Origin: an uncultured Mycoplasmatota bacterium
GTDB lineage: Bacteria > Bacillota_I > Bacilli_A > RF39 > UBA660
Assembly: GCA_900553765.1 (NCBI GenBank)
Contig: USET01000002.1
Coordinates: forward strand, 1 to 32,612
Length of the DNA: 32,612 nt
Reading direction: 5' to 3'
A program made the translations under genes and the position numbers. The notes under the pieces are model-generated. The model saw only the letters and a list, made by a program, of their open reading frames with translations. It had not been told where the DNA came from and did no database searches. Shown piece by piece: positions 1 through 8,258 of the stretch; within the stretch, counting starts at the first letter, position 1, and every line of letters begins with the position of its first letter.

Positions 1-1866
1 CGGAGCCAATATAATTCGTTGACACTGTCCTCCCGATAAATTTTTTCCATTTTCTTCAACCATCATATAATATCCTTCCTTAAATCGATCGATAAAATCA
101 AGGTGACACACGCGACACACTTTTGAGAATTCCGATTGAGATATCTTTCGTGCCAATGTAATGTTTTCATATAGATTTGTTGTAAATAAAGTTTCTTTCT
201 GCGTTATGTAACAAAGATGACAAGAGAGAGAGTTTCTTTCATAGAGGTGATAATCGATGTTGTTGATAAAAATAGAGTTCCCTTTCACTTGATAGAATTT
301 CATTAACAAACGAAATAATGTACTCTTCCCACTTCCAGAAGGACCAAACAACATCACGTGCTCCTTTTCTTTTAGAATAATATCGATATTTTTTAATACC
401 AACGTATCTTCTTCATACGCATAACACAAATGTCGAAATTCGATCGTTTGAATACCCGACAACACGATCTCTCCTTCTTTCTTTTTCTCTTTCCATATAA
501 AGGATAACTCGCAAACTGCAGTTCTTACTTGCATCCATTCTAAAAAAAAGTGACAAAAAGTGCGCATCGGTGATATGACATAATCAAATAACATGTAAGC
601 AAATACGAAATTTGCAATCGTAAGATCACGTTTTAACATCATGATACCCCCTAAAAAGATAAAAAGATATCGAACGCTCTCTAGAAGTAGTTGTTCTCCT
701 ACTTGTTCTCTCCTTTCTAATTTCTTCAAATGGTACGCTTCCTTCTCAAATCGATAATGATATCTTCCAAAAAAAGAATTCAAAACACGTTCTAAGTGAG
801 ATCCTTTTACTGTTTCATACCCTCTTAAACTTTCGATTAACCAATGAGATACATTACCTTGTTCCCTTTTTACAAACGGCATGCAGATTTGATAGAATCG
901 CTTACACAGCGAAAAAATCATTCCGTAAAGACATATCATAAAAAGACACAAAGAAAAAAGACAAAGAGATATCGTACTTAAAAAAAGTAAGGCTCCAATA
1001 CAAAATAAGACATCTAATAAAATGGAACTTATAAACGTGATCAAAATATCTTTTAACTGCATCAACTCTTGAAAGTACATCATAATCTCACCTGTAGAAC
1101 GTCTATGAAATTTATCATACGGAAGTGAAACTAATTTATGGAAGATATCTTTCGTAAAAGATAAATCGAGCGCTGTACTCCACTTTAAAATCACATCAGA
1201 GTGAAAGATCGATGATAAACCGTGTAATATGAAAAAAAAGAAAAAGAAAATCGATATCAAATAAAATTCTGACTTTGTTCCAAAATTAGAAACAAAATCG
1301 ACGGTCACTTTAAAATAATAAGAAATGATGAGAGATAGTATCATTTGGATCAGTGCAAAAAAGAATAAAATAATGACCTCTTTACGATATCTTCCTATGA
1401 TTTGATAACACAATTCAAAAACAGATGCTTTTCTTTCATTCCTAAGTTGTAGCATAGGTTCCAATACTAAGACGATATTGTTCCACTCTGTTTGAAATGA
1501 TTGAAATGTGACCCAAGATAACCGAGTAGATGGATCAGCGACCAAAAGCCTTTGATGTTTGTGATCTAACTTATAAATCAAGACATAATGATAGTAAATT
1601 CCTTCTTTGATAACGTGAGCGATCACTGGGTAGACCAGTTGTTCTACTTGAAGGCTTTGAAAATCACCCTTTAACGCACGAACACGAAATCCTAATTGTT
1701 CAGCTCCTTGCAATAAACCATAAGCACTCGTCCCCTTTTTCGTCGTATGTGTAATCTGTCGTAACTCTTCTTTAGGTACAAAAGAATGATAATATGCAAG
1801 TATCATCTGCAAACAAGTAATACCACAATCTTTTTCTTCGCGTTGTTTGATAAATGGATATCGAAT
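1..1866 (-). CDS. Peptidase C39-containing ABC exporter (partial, C-terminus off window)
   Basis: The open frame continues through base 1, giving 622 codons without the stop. It has three parts. An N-terminal C39 cysteine protease shows Cys14 in a KDCGITC motif, a His in YYHYVLIY and a downstream ADPS. A membrane region of several hydrophobic spans follows. The ATPase has Walker A GPSGSGKST and the signature LSGGQ; Walker B lies beyond the window. Family knowledge: such proteins cleave the double-glycine leader of a bacteriocin-like peptide and export the product. No precursor peptide is visible here; one could lie to the left. The frame has no ATG, GTG or TTG near an SD. Instead GGAGGTG sits 7 bases before an ATT (1866-1864), exactly where C39 homology begins. 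A TTG farther upstream lacks an SD. The gene follows the rsmD terminator directly and no clear promoter was seen. Confidence 0.9.
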   Translation of the reverse strand, partial: MRYPFIKQREEKDCGITCLQMILAYYHSFVPKEELRQITHTTKKGTSAYGLLQGAEQLGFRVRALKGDFQSLQVEQLVYPVIAHVIKEGIYYHYVLIYKLDHKHQRLLVADPSTRLSWVTFQSFQTEWNNIVLVLEPMLQLRNERKASVFELCYQIIGRYRKEVIILFFFALIQMILSLIISYYFKVTVDFVSNFGTKSEFYLISIFFFFFFILHGLSSIFHSDVILKWSTALDLSFTKDIFHKLVSLPYDKFHRRSTGEIMMYFQELMQLKDILITFISSILLDVLFCIGALLFLSTISLCLFSLCLFMICLYGMIFSLCKRFYQICMPFVKREQGNVSHWLIESLRGYETVKGSHLERVLNSFFGRYHYRFEKEAYHLKKLERREQVGEQLLLESVRYLFIFLGGIMMLKRDLTIANFVFAYMLFDYVISPMRTFCHFFLEWMQVRTAVCELSFIWKEKKKEGEIVLSGIQTIEFRHLCYAYEEDTLVLKNIDIILKEKEHVMLFGPSGSGKSTLFRLLMKFYQVKGNSIFINNIDYHLYERNSLSCHLCYITQKETLFTTNLYENITLARKISQSEFSKVCRVCHLDFIDRFKEGYYMMVEENGKNLSGGQCQRIILAP

Positions 1867-1893
1867 AGTTTCACCTCCACTTTTATTGTTCCA

Positions 1894-1921
1894 CAAAAAA
1901 GAATGCAATTCCTTGCATTCT
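1894..1921 (-). terminator. Intrinsic terminator of the ylbD-ylbE-rsmD operon
   Basis: Immediately after the rsmD stop, the minus strand reads GAATGCAA-ggaa-TTGCATTC followed by a run of six T. This is a perfect 8-bp stem with a 4-base loop. It separates rsmD from the exporter gene, whose SD begins only about 15 bases later. Confidence 0.85.
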
Positions 1922-2460
1922 TACACACGATATATAAATACTTTTTTAGAACCGTATTTTCTCTCTTTCCAAAGATGAAAAGTAGAATCACTTAGATTTT
2001 CATGTTCGAACTCACAGACGATGAGAGCATCTTTTTCTAAAAGATCTAGCTCTTTTAACATCGCAAATACCGTCGAAATCAGATTTTCTTGATAAGGTGG
2101 ATCTAAAAATACAAGATCGAACTTTAACTGCTCTTCTTGAAAAGACAACAGTGCTTCCCGATAAGATTTTTGAACGATTTCCATATCATTCAGAGCCTTA
2201 CAAGCTTCACCATTTTTACGAATCGTTCGAATTGCAATCGGATTACAATCGACAAAATAGCACTTCCGAGCACCTTCGCTCAATGCTTCTAAACCCAAAT
2301 TGCCACTTCCTGCAAATAAATCGAGACAGATAGAATCCTTCAAGTGGTTTTGAATCATCGCAAACATGCTTTCTTTCACGCGATCCATCGTCGGTCTTGT
2401 ACCAGCGATATCGAATCCCTCTAATACTTTTCCTTTGTAATTTCCACTGATAATTCTCAT
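1921..2460 (-). CDS. rsmD: 16S rRNA (guanine(966)-N2)-methyltransferase RsmD
   Basis: RsmD is an SAM-dependent enzyme that methylates G966 of 16S rRNA during small-subunit assembly. The 179-residue protein begins MRIISGNYKG, the usual family N-terminus. It carries the SAM-binding motif LDLFAGSGNLGLEALS and the catalytic DPPY motif of N-methyltransferases. An in-frame GTG at 2487 would add nine residues, but the ATG at 2460 matches the family start and is preceded by GGATGTGATC, a near-complete match to the 16S 3' end. It is the last gene of the ylbD-ylbE-rsmD operon. In Bacillus the same order includes ylbF and ylbG before rsmD and coaD after it; none of these is present here. Confidence 0.95.
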   Translation of the reverse strand: MRIISGNYKGKVLEGFDIAGTRPTMDRVKESMFAMIQNHLKDSICLDLFAGSGNLGLEALSEGARKCYFVDCNPIAIRTIRKNGEACKALNDMEIVQKSYREALLSFQEEQLKFDLVFLDPPYQENLISTVFAMLKELDLLEKDALIVCEFEHENLSDSTFHLWKERKYGSKKVFIYRV

Positions 2461-2486
2461 ACGATCACATCCAAAAACATTATACA

Positions 2487-2708
2487 CTATTGCATCGTAG
2501 ACATCAATGTTTGAAGTACTTCTAACGTATCCAATATACGATTCACTTTATCGGAAGGTCTCAATTTGTATGCATCTTTGACCTCTTCTGCAAACGATTC
2601 AAAATAAGTAGGATTTCGATTTAGATATTTGTACCAATAGGAATGTTCTCGTAGATAACGTTGAAAATATGGGTTGTTCTTTATTTTAAATTGTTGTTCT
2701 AATGTCAT
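2487..2708 (-). CDS. ylbE: YlbE-like protein
   Basis: A small 73-residue soluble protein. The segment YLREHSYWYKYLNRNP, followed by an acidic stretch and a C-terminal helix ending in TLMSTMQ, matches the YlbE-like family of Bacilli, whose function is not established. It lies between ylbD and rsmD, close to the Bacillus arrangement. Its ATG overlaps the ylbD TAA by one base (TAATG), suggesting translational coupling. No signal peptide or membrane segment is seen. The family assignment rests on the LREH.YWY...RNP signature plus gene order. Confidence 0.85.
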   Translation of the reverse strand: MTLEQQFKIKNNPYFQRYLREHSYWYKYLNRNPTYFESFAEEVKDAYKLRPSDKVNRILDTLEVLQTLMSTMQ

Positions 2709-3088
2709 TAATCCTCGAAATGTTTATAGATCGGTCTTGGCTTATATTGTTCTTTTGGACTAGGTGTTTCCTTTTTTCCAAAGTCCTGTAATACCCCTAC
2801 GACACGTTGTAAACTACTGACACCATTTTGCAATTCATCTAAATCGATTCCTTTTAAAAAGTTCATAATCTCTCCAACGCTAAAACCTGTTACGGCTGCT
2901 TTCGTTGTGGCCTCACTTTTCGATTCTACTGTTGGTTCTTTCAAATATTCTTCCCAAATATCTCCTGATTCACCATATAAATCGTATAGTTCATAAAACT
3001 TTTGCCAGTTCATATCCCCATTTTTAACATGTCCAATCAATCGCGGATGATCTTTTACAAATTCTTTAAATTCTTCCTTACTTGCCAT
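2708..3088 (-). CDS. ylbD: YlbD-like putative spore coat protein
   Basis: A 126-residue protein with the N-terminal pattern EEFKEFVKDHPRLIGHVKNG followed by W and YELYDLYGE, typical of the YlbD family. A C-terminal helical stretch (FLKGIDLDELQ...) is also family-like. YlbD is annotated as a putative spore coat protein in Bacillus. The start is the ATG at 3088, preceded by AGGTGAT; an earlier GTG at 3097 lies within that SD. It is the first gene of the ylbD-ylbE-rsmD operon. A sigma-E-like promoter lies just upstream, which would fit mother-cell expression, but it would then also drive the housekeeping gene rsmD. Confidence 0.82.
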   Translation of the reverse strand: MASKEEFKEFVKDHPRLIGHVKNGDMNWQKFYELYDLYGESGDIWEEYLKEPTVESKSEATTKAAVTGFSVGEIMNFLKGIDLDELQNGVSSLQRVVGVLQDFGKKETPSPKEQYKPRPIYKHFED

Positions 3089-3104
3089 GACTATCACCTA
3101 ATCT

Positions 3105-3132
3105 AATATATGTCTAACTTCATAGAATTTGA
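3105..3132 (-). promoter_or_regulatory. Possible sporulation sigma-E-like promoter of ylbD
   Basis: The minus strand reads TCAAATT, 13 bases, then CATATATT. This resembles the sigma-E pattern (KMATATT, 13-15 bases, CATACAnT) with one mismatch in each box. The -10 ends 16 bases before the ylbD ATG, so the leader would be very short. The -10 also fits sigma-K (CATAnnnTA). No good sigma-A -10 box was seen at a proper distance. In A+T-rich DNA a chance match is possible. Confidence 0.35.
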
Positions 3133-3133
3133 C

Positions 3134-3159
3134 AAAAAAATATGAGTTTCCTCATATTA
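3134..3159 (-). terminator. Intrinsic terminator of the lepA operon
   Basis: The minus strand reads AATATGAG-gaaa-CTCATATT followed by seven T. This is an 8-bp stem with a GAAA tetraloop, overlapping the stop codon of the SpoIIID-like gene. Confidence 0.85.
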
Positions 3160-3891
3160 TTTTTTCTTCGTTGGGCCTTGTTCCGTTTGATATAGAATTT
3201 CGTCAAAAAGACCTAATTGCTCCTGCAAAGATAGATATAATTCGTAATCTAATAACGGCAACAGTTCTGATAATGTAAGTCTTACCTCTTGTTCCTCTAA
3301 TCCAAAATGACGAGAAAGTGTAGGTAGATCACATTTTGTTTCTAATGCATAATGTGCCCAAGATAAAATTTGATGTTCAATTCCTTTTTGATGTTGATCT
3401 ACTTTATCTTGAATATGCGGAGTTAATTTCATATCACTTTTCTTTGCAAGATCTACATCTTCCTGTGTAAGTTTGATCTTCCCTGCGTAATCTTTATAGA
3501 TACGAATCACAGAAGTTTCCGCTAATTCTAATTCTTTTCCAATCACTCGAAAACTTTTCCCCTCAAGATCACGTTTCACTATGATAAGTCGAGCAAAAGC
3601 TTCTCTCGTCATCGTTTGATTTGCAAGGACGTTGTTTCGATTTCCATCGATCAAAGGACGCACCTCAGCGAATAGTTCAGGATTACTATGCTTTAAAGGT
3701 ATATCCAATTCTCTTTTCAACGTCGATAAGCTAAAACCAATTCGATATTGCTGAAACATATCCATCAAGGATTGATCTTCTTTAAAATGCTGGTATGCTT
3801 CTTTAATCGTACAATGGTTTTCTATAATATATCTCGCAACCATTTCTCTTCTTTCCCTTATCAAAACTTCTCTTTGTTCTCTATAACTCAT
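3157..3891 (-). CDS. Multi-HTH protein with SpoIIID-like repeats, downstream of lepA
   Basis: A soluble 244-residue protein. Residues about 13-105 resemble the sporulation regulator SpoIIID: ARYIIENHCTIKEAYQHF, then STLKREL, then NPELFAEVRPLIDGNRN. This parallels the KYIVET.KTV...STVHKDL...NPDLANEVKEILD pattern of SpoIIID. A second helix-turn-helix lies at about 100-135 (SFRVIGKELELAETSVIRIY). A third SpoIIID-like unit lies at about 178-225 (ALETKCDLPTLSRHFGLEE, then VRLTLSELLPLL). SpoIIID itself is only about 90 residues, so this looks like an expanded relative, probably DNA-binding. The ATG at 3891 has the SD AGGAGTGATC; the ATG at 3906 lies in the lepA end. It is co-transcribed with lepA and followed by a terminator. 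Its role in sporulation is inferred. Confidence 0.7.
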   Translation of the reverse strand: MSYREQREVLIRERREMVARYIIENHCTIKEAYQHFKEDQSLMDMFQQYRIGFSLSTLKRELDIPLKHSNPELFAEVRPLIDGNRNNVLANQTMTREAFARLIIVKRDLEGKSFRVIGKELELAETSVIRIYKDYAGKIKLTQEDVDLAKKSDMKLTPHIQDKVDQHQKGIEHQILSWAHYALETKCDLPTLSRHFGLEEQEVRLTLSELLPLLDYELYLSLQEQLGLFDEILYQTEQGPTKKK

Positions 3892-3895
3892 ATGA

Positions 3896-5695
3896 TCACT
3901 CCTCATCCATCGATAATACTGACAAGAATGCTTCTTGAGGAATTTCTACACTTCCTACCATCTTCATTCGTTTTTTACCTTCTTTTTGTTTTTCTAGTAG
4001 CTTTCTCTTTCTCGTAATATCTCCACCATAACATTTAGCAAGTACGTTTTTTCGCATCGCCTTAATATCAGCACGAGCAATTGCCTTCGTTCCGATCACT
4101 GCTTGGATTGGAACTTCAAACTGTTGTCTTGGAATCAATTTGCGCAAATTCTCGACGATTGCCTTTCCTCGATTATAGGCAAAATCTTTATGTACGATGA
4201 GCGATAACGCGTCGACCATCTCACCGTTAATTAAAATATCCATCTTCACGAGATTACTACTCTTATATCCGATCAATTCATAATCGAAAGATGCATATCC
4301 TTTCGTCGATGATTTTAATTTATCAAAGAAATCGTAAACGATTTCAGAAAGTGGAATTTCATAGTGGATATTAACTCTCGTCTGATCGATATATTCCATC
4401 GATACATAGTTTCCTCGTTTGTTCTGACAAAGCTCCATCACAGGTCCAATATATTGACTTGGAACAAAGATATTCGTACGAATATAAGGTTCTTTAATAT
4501 CGGCAATCCGTTGACGTTCTGGCAACTTAGAAGGGCTATCTACCATGACAACACTCGTATCTGTCTTTGTTACTTCGTAAATAACAGATGGACTCGTCGC
4601 AATCAAGTGAATTCCAAATTCACGTTCGATTCTCTCTTCGATGATCTCCATATGTAATAGTCCTAAGAACCCACATCGAAATCCAAACCCTAACGCTTTA
4701 CTCGTCTCTGGTTCAAACGATAAAGATGCATCGTTTAACTTTAGTTTATCCAAAGCTTCTCTAAGTTCTGGATACTGACTAGATTCAATTGGATAAAGTC
4801 CACAGAATACCATTGGCTTCATAGGTTGATATCCAGGAAGTGCTTCTTTCGCCTTATTGTTTGCAAGTGTGATCGTATCTCCTACTTCGACATCTTGAAT
4901 ACTTTTCATACTAGCACAAATATATCCAACTTCTCCTGCTTCCAATACATCTTTTTTCTTTTCATGTGGTGTATGAACTCCTAGCTCTACTACTTCGTAA
5001 GTTGCTCCAGTTGTCATCATCTCTATCGTATCTCCAACGGAAACTTTTCCATTGACAATACGGACAAAGATCACAATTCCACGATATGGATCATAGATAC
5101 TATCGAAAATTAACCCTTGAAGAGGTTCTTTCAAATTTCCCTTCGGAGGCTGTACTCGTTCGATAACTGCCTCTACTAACTCTTGAATTCCCGTACCATT
5201 TTTTGCACTACATAGAATAATCTCGTCTTTTTCAAATCCTAAAGTATCTACTAACTCTTGCGTCACTTTCTCGACATCCGCATTCGGTAAATCTATCTTG
5301 TTGATCACAGGAATAATCGTAAGATCATTTTCCATAGCAAGGTATAAATTAGCAAGCGTCTGTGCTTCGATCCCCTGTGCTGCATCTACAACTAAAATAG
5401 CGCCCTCACAAGCAGCCAAACTACGACTCACCTCATAGCTAAAATCGACATGCCCTGGAGTATCGATCAAGTGTAAAACGTAGTCTTCGTTTTGATACTT
5501 ATAATGTAGTTGTACCGCATTCAACTTAATCGTAATTCCACGTTCACGTTCTAGATCCATACTATCTAAAAGCTGTGCTTGTCTTTCTCTTTCCGTAATC
5601 GCTCCCGTAAGTTCTAAAATACGGTCTGCAATCGTACTCTTTCCGTGGTCGATATGTGCGATAATTGAAAAATTTCTAATGTTTTGTTGTTTCAT
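3896..5695 (-). CDS. lepA: Elongation factor 4 (LepA)
   Basis: A ribosome-binding translational GTPase of 599 residues, the usual EF4 length. Motifs: G1 AHIDHGKS (about 13-20), G3 DTPGH (about 78), G4 NKID and G5 SAK. The C-terminal region contains [23 protein letters not shown] (abridged here), the conserved EF4 tail. EF4 acts on stalled or mis-translocated ribosomes and in initiation or assembly. The start at 5695 (ATG) has the SD AAGGTGAT nine bases upstream; a GTG at 5704 lies within that SD. The gene follows the sporulation cluster as in Bacillus, but hemN and hrcA do not follow it here. It has its own extended -10 promoter and overlaps or abuts the SpoIIID-like gene. Confidence 0.97.
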   Translation of the reverse strand: MKQQNIRNFSIIAHIDHGKSTIADRILELTGAITERERQAQLLDSMDLERERGITIKLNAVQLHYKYQNEDYVLHLIDTPGHVDFSYEVSRSLAACEGAILVVDAAQGIEAQTLANLYLAMENDLTIIPVINKIDLPNADVEKVTQELVDTLGFEKDEIILCSAKNGTGIQELVEAVIERVQPPKGNLKEPLQGLIFDSIYDPYRGIVIFVRIVNGKVSVGDTIEMMTTGATYEVVELGVHTPHEKKKDVLEAGEVGYICASMKSIQDVEVGDTITLANNKAKEALPGYQPMKPMVFCGLYPIESSQYPELREALDKLKLNDASLSFEPETSKALGFGFRCGFLGLLHMEIIEERIEREFGIHLIATSPSVIYEVTKTDTSVVMVDSPSKLPERQRIADIKEPYIRTNIFVPSQYIGPVMELCQNKRGNYVSMEYIDQTRVNIHYEIPLSEIVYDFFDKLKSSTKGYASFDYELIGYKSSNLVKMDILINGEMVDALSLIVHKDFAYNRGKAIVENLRKLIPRQQFEVPIQAVIGTKAIARADIKAMRKNVLAKCYGGDITRKRKLLEKQKEGKKRMKMVGSVEIPQEAFLSVLSMDEE

Positions 5696-5712
5696 CACAA
5701 TCACCTTGTATT

Positions 5713-5741
5713 ATTATAACAAAATCATCTAACTTTTGCTA
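5713..5741 (-). promoter_or_regulatory. Extended -10 promoter of lepA
   Basis: The minus strand reads TGT-TATAAT (-10 at 5718-5713), with a weak TAGCAA 17 bases upstream. The -10 hexamer is perfect and the TGn extension is present. The start codon follows 17 bases after the -10. Confidence 0.55.
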
Positions 5742-5776
5742 GAATAAAAATAGATATGCCAAGTCGCATACCTATT
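5742..5776 (-). terminator. Intrinsic terminator of the gpr-spoIIP operon
   Basis: The minus strand reads AATAGGTATGC-gacttg-GCATATCTATT followed by TTTATTC. This is an 11-bp stem with one G-U pair, overlapping the stop of the yqxA-like gene. Confidence 0.85.
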
Positions 5777-6116
5777 CTTCTACCATCTTATTGAGAGCTC
5801 CGAAAATACCTTCGATTCCACTTTTCACGATGTTTCCAACTCCACTTGATAATTCATATCCTAAATCTGACATTCGATTACTATAATCTTTATTAGAATT
5901 TTCAAGATACTTTTTCATATCGATATTCTTACCTTCTGCTACATCTTTTTCAAATTGTTTAATCTGTTCACTCGTAAACGCCATAGTCTTATGTTGCTCA
6001 TATTCATAATATCCTGTTGCTTGTGATAGATAAAGTGTTAAAAAAGCTACGAGAGAGATCGTAAAACAAAACTTGAATATCTTATGGTAAATCTTGACTT
6101 TATCTTCAAACTTCAT
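5772..6116 (-). CDS. Small membrane protein in the position of yqxA
   Basis: A 114-residue protein with one N-terminal membrane span (about residues 14-34, FCFTISLVAFLTLYL). A charged linker and an amphipathic Gly-rich C-terminal helix follow (LSSGVGNIVKSGIEGIFGALN). In Bacillus a one-span protein of similar length, YqxA, sits between spoIIP and lepA. The match is one of position, size and topology rather than clear sequence identity. The chosen ATG at 6116 overlaps the end of spoIIP by 11 bases and is preceded by GGGTGA. It is the last gene of the gpr operon and probably made during sporulation. Its function is unknown. Confidence 0.75.
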   Translation of the reverse strand: MKFEDKVKIYHKIFKFCFTISLVAFLTLYLSQATGYYEYEQHKTMAFTSEQIKQFEKDVAEGKNIDMKKYLENSNKDYSNRMSDLGYELSSGVGNIVKSGIEGIFGALNKMVEE

Positions 6117-7119
6117 GTGCTTCACCCAAGTATTCTGTAATAATCGCCGCTAATATATCTGTCGTGTTCGCAACTTCATCGATCGTATTTTCATATCCCC
6201 CACATTCGATTAAAAGCATATTAGAACTTACATCTTGATTGTAAATTCCATTCACCCCAGTGCCTTCTTTTTGCATGACACCTCTCGATAATCCTGGATA
6301 TTTGGCATTGATCTTCTGATGAAAAAGATTCGCAAGCTCTAAATTTTTCTCGTATCCATCATAAGCTGTTCCGACGACAAAAAGTACTTTCGCATAGTTT
6401 TTCGTACCATCAGACCAAGTAGAAGCTGTCTTTTTAATCGCATCTCGATGTAGATCGATCATAAGATCCATGTTTGGATATGCTTTTAACGTCTGTGTTA
6501 AAAATTGTCTGCTCACTTTATACTGATCTTTTCCAACCCATGGATTTGCTTGCATGTACTCTTTAAAGTTTGCCTCCTCTACAATCGTAGAGATTCCTTG
6601 ATGATTCAACTTTTCTCTCAACAGATATGACGTCATCATAACATTAGGTGTAATATTGTAAACTTCTAAATTCGTCATACTATAGTTTTCCAATTGATGT
6701 GTATTGTAAATATAAACTCGTGGTGTCATAGCGACTTGTGTCGGATTCGGATCGCTCACATACTTCGTCTCGGGCATCTTTTCTTGATCTCCATCCGCCG
6801 ATGTCTTAGCCACTTGTTCTGCTTTCTTCTCTTCGTAGAAAAAGCCCTTTTCGATAATCGTCAGTGGCTTTGTAATATCGATTTGTGTTAGAAAATTAGT
6901 AACTTTCGTAAATAAAGTTTCACTATTTTTTTCATATAACAAATGATGATTAGAATCGCGTAACATCGCCTTTAAAAAATCCTCATTATTGTGTGCTATT
7001 TTTAAAGATAAAACATATCCGAACATAAACTGGTATACAAAATAAATAAGAACTACATAAAAGAGATATCTAAGCTTCCATTTTTTTCTGCGTTTTTTTG
7101 CTACAAATCGTTTTCGCAT
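6106..7119 (-). CDS. spoIIP: Stage II sporulation protein P (SpoIIP)
   Basis: SpoIIP is a cell-wall amidase/endopeptidase of the SpoIID-SpoIIM-SpoIIP machine that drives membrane migration during engulfment of the forespore. The 337-residue protein has a basic N-terminus and one membrane span (about 17-38), then a spacer. The SpoIIP catalytic domain runs from about residue 132 to the end. Characteristic motifs are RVYIYNTHQLENY (His141), LMIDLHRDA and LLIECGGYENT, with the zinc-ligand His and Glu expected in these segments. The ATG at 7119 is preceded by GGAGGTG. It lies downstream of gpr, as in Bacillus, and overlaps the following small membrane gene. A sigma-E-like promoter may lie in the gap behind gpr. 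Confidence 0.95.
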   Translation of the reverse strand: MRKRFVAKKRRKKWKLRYLFYVVLIYFVYQFMFGYVLSLKIAHNNEDFLKAMLRDSNHHLLYEKNSETLFTKVTNFLTQIDITKPLTIIEKGFFYEEKKAEQVAKTSADGDQEKMPETKYVSDPNPTQVAMTPRVYIYNTHQLENYSMTNLEVYNITPNVMMTSYLLREKLNHQGISTIVEEANFKEYMQANPWVGKDQYKVSRQFLTQTLKAYPNMDLMIDLHRDAIKKTASTWSDGTKNYAKVLFVVGTAYDGYEKNLELANLFHQKINAKYPGLSRGVMQKEGTGVNGIYNQDVSSNMLLIECGGYENTIDEVANTTDILAAIITEYLGEAHEV

Positions 7120-7136
7120 ACAACACCTCCCCTATC

Positions 7137-7165
7137 ATTCTATGATAGATGATACAGGTTTATGT
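7137..7165 (-). promoter_or_regulatory. Possible sigma-E-like promoter of spoIIP
   Basis: In the gpr-spoIIP gap the minus strand reads ACATAAA, 14 bases, then CATAGAAT. The -10 is close to the sigma-E consensus CATACAnT; the -35 keeps only the CATA core. In Bacillus spoIIP is known to have its own sigma-E promoter in the same gap. The -10 ends 17 bases before the ATG. The assignment is tentative. Confidence 0.35.
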
Positions 7166-7201
7166 TGTTCCATTCTGTCGAAATGAACCTCAAGAGATCG
7201 C

Positions 7202-8242
7202 TTATTCTGTCACTTTTTGATGTAATGCACGATCGATCGATGTTCGAATTACTTCGGTAAGACCATCCATAACAAAGTCTACTTCTTTAGGTGTAACAAT
7301 CAAATTATATCCAATCGGTGTTAATACTTCGAATATCAATTGTTTCATCTCTGCAGAGGATAGAGTTCCTAGCATTCCAAATAAATCTTCCTTTTCCTTT
7401 TTGCTCATCTCTTCTGTTTCTTTCGATGGATCTATATAAGTAAGTGGCGTTAATAAATGACTAGGACCAGAATAATGTTTCTTCATATAAGAAAAGTGCT
7501 TTTGCATATAATAAATCGTATCACTTACGATTGTAACGGCATCGACGACAGTTGGTACACCGATCGCAATCACAGGAATTCCTAGTGTTTCTTTGCTGAT
7601 TTCTTTTCTATGATTTCCAACTCCACTTCCTGGATGGATTCCTGTATCGGTCATCTGAATTGTTCGATTCACCCTGTTAACACTCTGACTTGCAAGAGCA
7701 TCTACAACGATCATAAAATCCGGATGAACCTCCCCTACAAGCCCACGAATTAAGTCCATCGTCTCGATTCCTGTCTGTCCCATCACACCGGGAGTAAAAG
7801 TTGCTACTGGACGAAATCCATCTTCTACTTCTCCATATTCGAATAAATGGTTGGTAACGAGAACTCGACTCGCAACCATAGGTCCCAGTGCATCTGGAGT
7901 CGAAGAAGAATTTCCAAGTCCAATCACGACACAACTTTGATTCTGTTCCATATGGATATCAGAGATTAATTTTTTCAATTGCTCGACGACGATGGACTCT
8001 ACTTTTTTACGGTTGTCATGATCTGTAATATCTTCGAATTCTACCGTAATATATCTCCCGTCTTTCTTTCCGATTTCCTTCCCACCATCATCGCGAATCA
8101 CAACGTCAGTCACAGTAATTCCACCGATTTCTTCTATCTTACTCTCAACTTTTTCCCTATCTTTTTCCTTTACTTGTCCAATTGCTTCTACCGCTAAGTC
8201 AGTGCGAATTTGGTATTTTCCTAAATCTATCTCGTGACTCAT
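7202..8242 (-). CDS. gpr: Germination protease GPR
   Basis: GPR is the aspartate-type endopeptidase (family A25) that degrades small acid-soluble spore proteins at germination, freeing the DNA and supplying amino acids. The protein has 346 residues, close to the usual ~370. The N-terminus DLGKYQIRTDLAVEA includes the expected propeptide processing region. GLGNSSSTPDALGP contains Asp117 and VVDALAS contains Asp181, matching the two essential aspartates of the Bacillus megaterium enzyme. PGVMGQTGIET and HPGSGVGNHRKE are also family hallmarks. The ATG at 8242 has the SD AGAGGTGAG. It starts a gpr-spoIIP-yqxA-like operon divergent from rpsT, an arrangement conserved in Bacillus. Confidence 0.97.
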   Translation of the reverse strand: MSHEIDLGKYQIRTDLAVEAIGQVKEKDREKVESKIEEIGGITVTDVVIRDDGGKEIGKKDGRYITVEFEDITDHDNRKKVESIVVEQLKKLISDIHMEQNQSCVVIGLGNSSSTPDALGPMVASRVLVTNHLFEYGEVEDGFRPVATFTPGVMGQTGIETMDLIRGLVGEVHPDFMIVVDALASQSVNRVNRTIQMTDTGIHPGSGVGNHRKEISKETLGIPVIAIGVPTVVDAVTIVSDTIYYMQKHFSYMKKHYSGPSHLLTPLTYIDPSKETEEMSKKEKEDLFGMLGTLSSAEMKQLIFEVLTPIGYNLIVTPKEVDFVMDGLTEVIRTSIDRALHQKVTE

Positions 8243-8258
8243 TTTCTCACCTCTTTCA

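Noticed and set aside
1803..1991. A 62-codon minus-strand frame with a GTG and part of the exporter SD
   Set aside because: It re-reads the start of the C39 exporter in another frame and crosses the rsmD terminator; the C39 motifs are in the ATT-start frame.
7677..7934. An 85-codon minus-strand frame inside gpr
   Set aside because: It is rich in Arg, Ser, Cys and Trp and is a shifted reading of gpr, with no SD.
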